In this document: positions 1 to 6,192 of the stretch, piece after piece
Position numbering within the stretch: position 1 is the stretch's first letter
How the letters are laid out: each line of letters starts with the position of its first letter
Source of the DNA: Rhodothermia bacterium
GTDB lineage: Bacteria; Bacteroidota; Rhodothermia; Rhodothermales; JABDKH01
DNA: 11,218 nt
Reading direction: 5' to 3'
Assembly: GCA_018679295.1 (NCBI GenBank)
Contig: JAHHLP010000194.1
Location: 1-11,218, forward strand
Notes under the pieces: model-generated
What the model was told of the DNA's origin: nothing
Seen by the model: the letters and a program-made list of their open reading frames with translations, nothing else
Database searches by the model: none
Translations under genes and position numbers: made by a program

Positions 1-1300
1 CGTGTCGATCGTCCGCAGGATCCGGCATTTTGCGGTCCTTCAGCGGACCGACTCGGAGTCCGTAACGCTCAGCTGTTGCCGGAATGAACTGCCACATCCC
101 TTTTGCGAAGCCCCACCGCGTTTCCCATCCAACGGCGTTGGTGTTGAAATCGCTTTCTTGCAGGGCGAGATAGAAGAACTCCGGTGGGAGGCCGTAAGAA
201 TGGAGCGTTCTTACAATTCGTGGTGTGTAACCACTCTGTTCCGCCCGTCTGATTCCGTTCTCGAACTTGCCTCTCGCGGTCTTTAGCCAGAAATCGTTGA
301 TGGTCTTATTGACTTCTTTGACAAAACCGGGCGGGATCTCGATCTCGGTTTCGTTGAAGACACGCGCCATTGTGTAGATGGCACGCTCCTTCTCGTTGAG
401 CCGGCGGCGTATCCCGAACTCGGTGACATACTGGTCGTACTCGTTATTCAGATTCTGCCACTCTTCCTCGATTCCAAGCTCCGACAGCAGCGCGGCGGAT
501 CCGCTCGCCAGAGCCGCTTTCTTGATCTTGATATCGAGTTCCTTGATCCGATTGAAGACGGCAACGGCCTGCTGCTCGGCTCGTTCGCGCTGTTTTTCCG
601 CCCGGTAGATAAACACGACGGATACAGTGGCTATGACGAGCGCCACGCCGATGACCGCAGCAATCGTCGCAAAGTGGTGTTTTTGCTGCTTCTTCTGGAC
701 GGTCTGAAAAGCCCGCCGAATCATGATCGTGTGTTCACCGGCGGGCTGCGAACTGTCGGCACTCAGATAGTGCTCGACGTACTCTTCCAGAGATAGGTCC
801 TCTCCAGGTTGGCCTCCCGAGTCGATCGAGCCACTGCTCTCACGACGACCGTTTTCGACGCCGCCGGCATCGTCCCGCATCGTTCGCTCATGTCCTCCGG
901 ATCGGCCATCGTCATCGTGTGCCGCTCGGCCTCGAGAGCTCGGTTCGCGCGGGATCACTCCCGCTCGGTCGCCGATCGTGAGACGGATTTCCGGACCGGT
1001 TTTCGAGAAGGAAAGTGTCTCGTCCGACCTGATTCGGACGCGGTCGATGCGCTCACCTGAATGGAACGTGCCGTTGCTGCTGTGCAGGTCGATCAGCCAC
1101 CACGAGTTGTTCTCGTAGACAACCTCCGCGTGGACACGGCTAACTGAAGCGGAGGATATGCGGACGTCGCACTCCTCGTCGCGGCCGATGCGGAACGGAC
1201 GTTCGAACGTCTTGCGCTCGTTACCGTTTGCCCCAGGGTAGCGGACGGTAATCGGCGGACGGTCGCCGGGAGGTATGAGTCTGCCTTCGTCTTGCCTCAT
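1..1300 (-). CDS. FHA domain / transmembrane / lytic transglycosylase fusion protein (3' end cut by window edge)
   Basis: The reading frame starts at ATG 1300 and is open to base 1 (433 complete codons), so the C-terminus is missing. An in-frame TAG about 30 bases upstream with no ATG, GTG or TTG between fixes the start; the ribosome site is weak. Residues about 17-105 form an FHA phosphothreonine-binding domain with its signature residues visible: G39-R40, S54-R55-x-H57 and S75-N76-G77-T78. A polar, Gly/Asp/Arg-rich linker follows, then one hydrophobic helix (about 210-232), then a charged, probably coiled-coil segment (about 233-300). From about 370 it resembles an SLT (GH23) lytic transglycosylase: catalytic-type E382 in ESDF, then G401-M402-W403-Q404 in place of the usual GLMQ, then PATAERYG. 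The expected topology is a cytoplasmic FHA domain and a periplasmic lyase cleaving peptidoglycan. FHA proteins (Fha/TagH) regulate T6SS firing through threonine kinases, and transglycosylases open the wall for the machine. Here both are on one chain, 43 bases after the sheath gene. The domain calls are firm; the T6SS role comes from context. Confidence 0.88.
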   Translation of the reverse strand, partial: MRQDEGRLIPPGDRPPITVRYPGANGNERKTFERPFRIGRDEECDVRISSASVSRVHAEVVYENNSWWLIDLHSSNGTFHSGERIDRVRIRSDETLSFSKTGPEIRLTIGDRAGVIPREPSSRGRAAHDDDGRSGGHERTMRDDAGGVENGRRESSGSIDSGGQPGEDLSLEEYVEHYLSADSSQPAGEHTIMIRRAFQTVQKKQQKHHFATIAAVIGVALVIATVSVVFIYRAEKQRERAEQQAVAVFNRIKELDIKIKKAALASGSAALLSELGIEEEWQNLNNEYDQYVTEFGIRRRLNEKERAIYTMARVFNETEIEIPPGFVKEVNKTINDFWLKTARGKFENGIRRAEQSGYTPRIVRTLHSYGLPPEFFYLALQESDFNTNAVGWETRWGFAKGMWQFIPATAERYGLRVGPLKDRKMPDPADDRH

Positions 1301-1343
1301 CGACCGCGATTTGCCAAATCCAACAATCGCTCGCGAAGACTAA

Positions 1344-3215
1344 TCAACTCACCTCGAATCCGAGCACAAGGCTCAGCGGATGCGGTACGAGCGAGCCGGG
1401 CGGTCGGATTCGCACTGCAAATACCCTCGAGTGCTCCCCTCCCGCTTCCGGTACATACTCAACCGATACGCAATCCTGAGCGGGTGGTTCGCCCTTTGCC
1501 GCGAGAAACGCAGAGAGCCGCCGGTCAAGCTCGGATATCACTGCATCGGTCGGCGTATCGGAAGGAATCTCATTCCGGAGTGCGATGAGACATTGGGCGA
1601 TTCTGGAGAGGAACACCTGGGTTGCGAGCGACGCATGCGATCTCGCCTCACTGTCTGCTTCCGGTTCGCCCGACAAGTTCGGCTTGTAGGCCGTCGGCGC
1701 GCGCGCCACGTACATGGAATCACTGTTCAGCCGGCATCCGAGAACGACGAATCCCGCTTCTTCCAGCTCGGCCTGCTTGTCTCCGCTGATGGCGGCAGAC
1801 AGCGGGATGTTGCCGGTGGGCGCTTTCCACAGTTCGATCTCTTCGAGACTTGCCAACGATGAATCCAGAAAGCGTGTAGGCCAGCCCGTTACCGATAAGC
1901 TCGATGAGAGCGCGGCACCGACCACGAGTGCCGGCCCACCCCAGAGAGGCTCGCCTTCGAGAAAACCTGCATCTCCCTCTTCCAGGGACGCGCGGAATCG
2001 TTCTCGTAGAACAAAGGGAGGCAGCACCAATGCGAGCGATTTGGAGCGTGACTGTTCGCGAAATGCATTCCAGCCAATGAACTCGGGGCCGGCCTGGTGC
2101 TGGCGAAGACCAGGGATTCGCGCCAAACTCGCGGGTGAATCGGCGCCACAAAGGTTCGGCGAAGCACCGGCCAGAACCGGTACCTGGAGACTTTCGCCCG
2201 TGCTTGCCGCATCCTCCATCAGGGAGATATCGTCGGGGCGCTGACTAAAATCGAAGTCGAGAACAATGACCGACAGCGGTTCCGCAGACGAGGCTGCGTG
2301 TTCAGGGACAAGAACCTGGTGATGTAGCGCAGCCGGGAGGTCGTACTTTGACGCCGCGAGAACGTCGAGTACTGAACCACGCCGGAAATTGATGCGATCG
2401 ACCAGAAATTTCAATCCGCGCCATGCCGACTCGAGCGCACGGAGGGCGGGATGTTCGAGGATCACCCTGAGCTGGCGATTGATTACCGTGTCCAGGTCGG
2501 CCAGAACCTCCTCCGCTGCAGATTGGACGATCTCTACTCCGTTTTCTTCCTCTCCGGAGATCGCTCGAATCAGTTTGCCGAGTGGACTCTCATCGGGGGG
2601 ACGCGAAGGCTTCTGATCGGTGCGTGCCTCGGCCTCGTCGAGCGCGACCATACCGAGAATGCGGTCGACCGGGTCGGCCGAGTCGGTAGGTTTACGGTCC
2701 GCCGGCTTCTTCAGCAGTGTGCCGTGGAGTCGTGCCGCCCAACTCTCGTCGATACCCTCCGCCGCCAGACCGGACTGAAACGACGCGGCGTCAATCCGTT
2801 TCGCAAGAACGTCGTTGACCAGCACACGAATTCGGAGTAGTTGGTTGAGGGGAGCCACCTGCTCGGCCACGTTCAGTGGGTCGAAGGCCTTCAGGTTCGG
2901 AAAGACCAGGTTGACCTCGAGAAGCTTAGGGTTTTCGTGGATTTTGTTGGCCACGTCGAGTGAAAGGGTGACCTGGCTCGCGCTCAGAAAATCCGCGAAC
3001 GTGTTTCGATCGACTCGCCGGAGTCGCGATGGCCCATCCCACCCGTCGACTCGCCCCTGAGGAGTCAGATCGCTGACAAGAAGAAGCCGAAAGGGCAATT
3101 CGATTCTTCGATCGGCTCCGCTTTCGGACGGTTTCGAGATTCGTGTTGCATCCGGGTCGGATGAAATGCCGATTCCGACCTTTCGACCCGATTCGTTGCC
3201 TGATTCACTCGCCAT
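1344..3215 (-). CDS. tssBC: T6SS contractile sheath protein, TssB-TssC (VipA/VipB) fusion
   Basis: This 623-residue protein appears to carry both T6SS sheath subunits in one chain. Residues about 36-160 match the TssB/ImpB pattern: ELPF followed by a VSDL turn, a VDRNTF block, then NLVFPNLKAFDPLNV and a helix of the LNQLLRIR type. A polar linker (about 160-205) leads into a TssC/ImpC-like region. That region has IRAISG, then VINRQLRVILEHPALRALES followed by AWRGL (the classic TssC LExxWRGL block), DFDFSQRPDD, W..FREQSRSKSLALVLPP, GGPALVVGAAL.., and a late GFVVLGCRLNSDSMYV block. The TssC part is about 420 residues, shorter than the usual roughly 490, with the C-terminal end most changed. Polymerised sheath subunits contract to drive the Hcp tube and spike. 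The start at ATG 3215 is supported by GAAGGG seven bases upstream. It lies between the DUF1795 and FHA-transglycosylase genes. It could instead be a divergent second sheath paralogue if separate tssB and tssC exist elsewhere. Confidence 0.87.
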   Translation of the reverse strand: MASESGNESGRKVGIGISSDPDATRISKPSESGADRRIELPFRLLLVSDLTPQGRVDGWDGPSRLRRVDRNTFADFLSASQVTLSLDVANKIHENPKLLEVNLVFPNLKAFDPLNVAEQVAPLNQLLRIRVLVNDVLAKRIDAASFQSGLAAEGIDESWAARLHGTLLKKPADRKPTDSADPVDRILGMVALDEAEARTDQKPSRPPDESPLGKLIRAISGEEENGVEIVQSAAEEVLADLDTVINRQLRVILEHPALRALESAWRGLKFLVDRINFRRGSVLDVLAASKYDLPAALHHQVLVPEHAASSAEPLSVIVLDFDFSQRPDDISLMEDAASTGESLQVPVLAGASPNLCGADSPASLARIPGLRQHQAGPEFIGWNAFREQSRSKSLALVLPPFVLRERFRASLEEGDAGFLEGEPLWGGPALVVGAALSSSLSVTGWPTRFLDSSLASLEEIELWKAPTGNIPLSAAISGDKQAELEEAGFVVLGCRLNSDSMYVARAPTAYKPNLSGEPEADSEARSHASLATQVFLSRIAQCLIALRNEIPSDTPTDAVISELDRRLSAFLAAKGEPPAQDCVSVEYVPEAGGEHSRVFAVRIRPPGSLVPHPLSLVLGFEVS

Positions 3216-3344
3216 TTTTCTGCCCTTCAGGCCGCGCCCACTCCGTGTCTCGCCGAAGTAATGATTGAGATGGGCGGCTATTTATTGATTGTGATTCTCC
3301 TTTCCAGGGCTGCCGGCCTAAAGGAATCGCCGTCGGCGGCTGTG
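3216..3344 (-). other. 129-base leader between the DUF1795 and sheath genes
   Basis: This is the longest gap in the window. Read on the minus strand, it contains an AT-rich patch (around 3270-3295) and a perfect-looking Shine-Dalgarno core AAAGGAG at 3297-3303 with no ATG, GTG or TTG at a usable distance after it. A short GC stem (CGCC-GAC-GGCG) follows the DUF1795 stop but has no T-run, so I do not call a terminator. No convincing -35/-10 pair was found. It may be a remnant of a lost small gene or an mRNA leader element; function unknown. Confidence 0.4.
3223..3228 (-). promoter_or_regulatory. Ribosome binding site for the sheath fusion gene
   Basis: GAAGGG on the minus strand sits 7 bases before ATG 3215. 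It is one of the clearer Shine-Dalgarno sites in the window and decides the start of the sheath gene. Confidence 0.6.
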
Positions 3345-3911
3345 TCATCCGGCGGGTCGTTTCGGTTCGAAGGACAGCATGATTCGCTCGATTGCCGGAC
3401 CGATTGTCTTTCGCGTTTTCTTGGTGAACGAGGCGGTCAGCGTGTAGCCGAGACCGCCTTCGAGCACGTAGAGCTGCTCCTGGTAGAGCCGGACGTCTTC
3501 CACAGGATACCATACGAAGATGGCCCGGTAAGCCGGCGTACCATTTGCGAGCAAGACCTTCTCCTCCTTTAGCAGGCGGATTCCGCGGAGCTGATTCTCG
3601 AGCGACTGAATCTGGAGCGCGGCGAAATCCGGAAGCGTATCCGCCACGACTTCGCGATCGATATTCACAGTGATATTATGTTGGACGCCATCGGTGACAG
3701 GACCAGTGAGCGTAAAGATTGTCCGGTCGGTCCACCCTTCGGGGAGGGGCAGCGTGAAAGAGTCTGCGACGTAGGGGGCGCCGGCAGCCTTGGCCGGAAC
3801 GTCTCCTGGGCCCGGCTTTGCCCGCTGAGACGTTCCGGGTTTGGCAGGGGCCTCCTGCCCTGGCTTCTTCTCAACGAGATGGCGGTAGTATTCGGGGACT
3901 TCCGGCGACAT
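3345..3911 (-). CDS. DUF1795/DcrB-fold protein, possible T6SS effector chaperone (Eag-like)
   Basis: This is a 188-residue protein with no signal peptide or membrane helix. Residues 1-50 are a Pro/Ala/Lys-rich low-complexity tail (PAKPG, AKPGPGDVPAKAAGAP). The rest follows the layout of DUF1795/DcrB proteins: FTLPLPEGWTDRTIFTLTGP at about residues 51-70, then a NITVNIDRE strand, the helix LPDFAALQIQSLENQL, GIRLL, a GTPAYRAIFVWY strand, then YVLEGGLGYTLTASF and a closing helix with IERIMLSFE. In T6SS clusters this family includes the Eag chaperones, which bind effector segments and pass them to the VgrG spike. Whether this member does so is inference. It is the first gene after the promoter at 3937-3965 and follows the His/Cys protein gene by 65 bases, so that protein is the nearest candidate client. 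The family has other members of unclear role. The start ATG 3911 has only a poor ribosome site, and no other Met occurs in the protein. Confidence 0.75.
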   Translation of the reverse strand: MSPEVPEYYRHLVEKKPGQEAPAKPGTSQRAKPGPGDVPAKAAGAPYVADSFTLPLPEGWTDRTIFTLTGPVTDGVQHNITVNIDREVVADTLPDFAALQIQSLENQLRGIRLLKEEKVLLANGTPAYRAIFVWYPVEDVRLYQEQLYVLEGGLGYTLTASFTKKTRKTIGPAIERIMLSFEPKRPAG

Positions 3912-3936
3912 GATCTAGTGATTCAGCTTATGCCTT

Positions 3937-3965
3937 GTTATACGCAGATTGGGCGACTTTGTAAA
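3937..3965 (-). promoter_or_regulatory. Sigma70-type promoter for the DUF1795-sheath-FHA block
   Basis: On the minus strand, TTTACA (3965-3960) and TATAAC (3942-3937) are separated by exactly 17 bases. Each matches the TTGACA/TATAAT consensus at five of six positions. The site lies wholly in the 65-base gap after the stop of the 437-residue gene. Transcription would start near 3930, about 20 bases before ATG 3911. It would make the last three genes a separately transcribed unit. This rests on sequence match alone. Confidence 0.6.
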
Positions 3966-3976
3966 GGGGTCTTCGA

Positions 3977-5290
3977 TCAGGCCGATCCGAAAAAGCGGCT
4001 GTCGGTCTCGAGAAGATCCTGGCGCTGGAACTGCCGTGACCCCGCATTGGGCAGTGCATTGACCAGAAGGTTGTTGCTAGCGTCGGTCACGGGGATCCTT
4101 AGCTCGTACTCGTGCCGGGAGCCTGCGCAACGCATCTCTCCGGCCGCGGCGTTCCAAACACAGTTCCAGCTAAGGCCGTCGACAAAGTCGTTCAGGCTTT
4201 GATACCCGAACCACTTATACTGCGGAAAGGCATGGCTAGTCTGCATCAGCGGATCCTGCGCAAGCACACTCCTGAGTATGTCGACCCGCTGTGCTGCCGG
4301 CGGCTCCGCGTCCATCGTCACCCGATACCTGAAGAGAGGATTGCGATGTCGATGGCGGTATTCCCGCTCTATCGTCATTGCCGGGTCGATCGGACTCGTG
4401 CAAGGATGTACAGTCTCGCTGTTCGCATTAATATTCCGCGGCACCCACGTGTTCCATTGGTCGGGCATGGCGTTCCCGTCGAAATCCTCGAATGAGGCCT
4501 GCCTGAATCGGTCGACAAGCTGGGGGCGACTCCCGATCGCCGTAGGACTGAGGATATTGAAGAGGTAGAGGAAGCACTCGAACCGAGTAATCGTAGAGCC
4601 CCGCTGAAAGAACCCGAAGAAGTCGAAAAACTTGGGGGCCGTTACGGTCACGTTGCCACCGAAGATTTCCTTGAGCTTGTCAAGGAATGGTTGGGCCTGA
4701 CCGATGTTGCACCCGCGGATGTGCAGGTTGGCCGTGTCACGCATTATCCGCGACGTGATCTGAGGCCGCGTGGCCTGGCTAGCATACTGATCTAACTCGG
4801 CAAAGTTGATCTGATTGTCAGGATCAGCATTGTTCAACTTGAAGAACAGAAAACCTCCGACATTAGCGTGAGAAACGATGAAGATGTCGTCGATCGGCAC
4901 GCTGATTTGTGCTCCGGATTCAATCACGTTCAGGATGGCGTCAAGCGAATTCACACCCGTGATCACGCGTGTCGTAGGGCGCCGGTTCAAGTAGTTGCGG
5001 GCGTTCACCCCGAACCCGTCGCCAGGAACAACGAATGCGAAGTCCGTCGGAGCAACCGTGACATTGACTGTTTGTCCCTGACCCGTCGGACACTGATCCG
5101 CGACGAAAACGAAGTCCCCCCGGGTAATGGTGTGCCCTTCGTCCGAAACGTCATTTCTTTCTCCACCGCGCGTGAAATGTACAACACCTCCGCAGGCCAG
5201 CAGCGCCGGAAGCCCGGTTACACCTTTTGATGTCAGGAACTCACCGACCGTAGTTTCCTCCTGGTTGATGTTGACCGGATGTAGAGGCAT
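3977..5290 (-). CDS. Unrecognised protein with clan CD-like (DUF4347/CHAT-like) His/Cys arrangement; candidate T6SS cargo
   Basis: I do not recognise this 437-residue protein as a named family. It has no signal peptide or clear membrane helix. The core at about 110-220 shows a hydrophobic strand ending in a histidine block (DDIFIVSH141ANVGGFLFF) and, about 50 residues later, a strand ending in a cysteine block (NLHIRGC194NIG) followed by a helix and VTVTAPK. This is the order and spacing style of clan CD folds such as DUF4347 and CHAT, where SHG..G and a GC block supply the catalytic dyad. In those families a Gly usually follows the His; here it is Ala. Near residue 270 is DFDGNAMPDQW, resembling the short Asp-rich calcium-loop motif of many extracellular proteins. 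The C-terminal half is rich in Trp, Arg and Tyr and is unassigned. The gene starts 21 bases after the beta-sandwich protein gene, so the two are probably co-transcribed. A proteolytic or effector role is inference. Confidence 0.7.
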   Translation of the reverse strand: MPLHPVNINQEETTVGEFLTSKGVTGLPALLACGGVVHFTRGGERNDVSDEGHTITRGDFVFVADQCPTGQGQTVNVTVAPTDFAFVVPGDGFGVNARNYLNRRPTTRVITGVNSLDAILNVIESGAQISVPIDDIFIVSHANVGGFLFFKLNNADPDNQINFAELDQYASQATRPQITSRIMRDTANLHIRGCNIGQAQPFLDKLKEIFGGNVTVTAPKFFDFFGFFQRGSTITRFECFLYLFNILSPTAIGSRPQLVDRFRQASFEDFDGNAMPDQWNTWVPRNINANSETVHPCTSPIDPAMTIEREYRHRHRNPLFRYRVTMDAEPPAAQRVDILRSVLAQDPLMQTSHAFPQYKWFGYQSLNDFVDGLSWNCVWNAAAGEMRCAGSRHEYELRIPVTDASNNLLVNALPNAGSRQFQRQDLLETDSRFFGSA

Positions 5291-5311
5291 GTTTATGTCA
5301 GCCTGGTAGCA

Positions 5312-6175
5312 TCACGCGCTGCCGGACCCGCCCGACGCCTCCGGAAAAACGACCACACATACGCCCGGCGGAACGTCCTCCTCGCGTGCAGTCCCTTCGG
5401 CGTCTAACGTGCCGGTGCGCTGGCTACCGTCCGGAAGATGCAGCACATACTCGGCGTCCGGAATTGGAGCGCCGTCATCGTCTCTCAGCCGAACTTCCAC
5501 GAAGTCCTTGAACGTCAAGAGGTCTGAGTCCGCCGTTTTCGCGAAGACGTCAACGCGGAAGAAGAACTGAGGCGGCTTGTACCCATCGTCGGCTTCCGCG
5601 TGACTCGGAATGTCCTTGACGTCGCCGGGAAAGTCGAACTCCCACGCGACCTCCACACGGCCTCCATCTGTCATTGCCGACAGCTTTGTGATCACCTCGT
5701 GCGCCCCGTCAGGATCCAGTTCGAAAACGGTTATTTCAGCGTCGGAAAAATCGGGCGCGTTGCGGATGTCAGCTGTCAACTGCACTATATCGCCTCTACT
5801 CGCCTCGGATTGGCTCCATTTCGCATTGGAGACTTCGATGCCGGGCAGCAGCATCAGTGGATCCGACTTCTTCTCGAGTCCATGATCGGCGAGCTTCACA
5901 GTTGCGAAGAAAGCACCGTCCGCGTCGTCCGGTACAAGAACATCGACGCTAAAGCGACCGCCATGGATCTTGTTCTGGTAGGTACCGTGGGATGCACCGG
6001 TATTATCAGACAACTTGATTTCCATGTTGGCCCCATTGCCAACGTTGTGCGTGAAGATCCGGAGACCCACCTCGGCACCTGGTGACGCCAGCGTGCGTGT
6101 CCACATCACCTGCTCGATGGTAGACGACAGTTTGATTTCTTCCGTTTGGTCCGTGGACGCCTGATGTTCGCTCAT
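5312..6175 (-). CDS. Tandem Ig-like beta-sandwich protein, T6SS spike-associated type
   Basis: This is a 287-residue, acidic protein with no signal peptide. It appears to be built of three beta-rich units. Residues about 15-110 form one sandwich. Residues about 112-220 form a second with ASRGDIVQLTADI, ITVFELDPDGAHEVI and a VAWEFDFPGDVKDIPSHAEA block. Residues about 226-287 form a small prealbumin-like domain: VEVRLRDDDGAPIPDAEY, then LPDGSQRTGTLDAEG and EDVPPGVCVVVFPE, ending in a Gly/Ser tail. That terminal pattern (DxxGxPIxxxxY, PDG, G.LD..G, PPG, FPE) is one I recognise from proteins near VgrG and PAAR genes, where it probably serves as a docking or adaptor module. I base that on memory of the pattern, not a search. 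Translation looks coupled to the lipoprotein gene upstream: only 9 bases separate them and the ribosome site overlaps the preceding stop. Confidence 0.72.
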   Translation of the reverse strand: MSEHQASTDQTEEIKLSSTIEQVMWTRTLASPGAEVGLRIFTHNVGNGANMEIKLSDNTGASHGTYQNKIHGGRFSVDVLVPDDADGAFFATVKLADHGLEKKSDPLMLLPGIEVSNAKWSQSEASRGDIVQLTADIRNAPDFSDAEITVFELDPDGAHEVITKLSAMTDGGRVEVAWEFDFPGDVKDIPSHAEADDGYKPPQFFFRVDVFAKTADSDLLTFKDFVEVRLRDDDGAPIPDAEYVLHLPDGSQRTGTLDAEGTAREEDVPPGVCVVVFPEASGGSGSA

Positions 6176-6184
6176 TGTCCTCGA

Positions 6185-6192
6185 TCACCTTT
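6185..6192 (-). promoter_or_regulatory. Ribosome binding site overlapping the upstream stop codon
   Basis: AAAGGTGA on the minus strand lies 9 bases before ATG 6175. Its last three bases are the TGA stop of the lipoprotein gene. The arrangement suggests that ribosomes finishing the lipoprotein restart on the beta-sandwich gene. Confidence 0.6.

Noticed and set aside
378..1060. Plus-strand frames of 76 and 83 residues
   Set aside because: They are antisense to the FHA/transmembrane/transglycosylase gene, which has a full set of FHA motifs in the minus frame.
1714..2244. 176-residue plus-strand frame, with several overlapping frames in 1344-3215
   Set aside because: All are antisense or frame-shifted shadows of the sheath gene, with Arg/Ser/Pro-rich composition and no recognisable motif.
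3300..3344. Possible intrinsic terminator after the DUF1795 gene
   Set aside because: The only stem is four base pairs with a three-base loop and no following T-run.
3960..3995. Possible terminator from GATC-GGCCT-GATC at the end of the 437-residue gene
   Set aside because: The stem is only four pairs, there is no U-tract, and it overlaps coding sequence and runs into the promoter.
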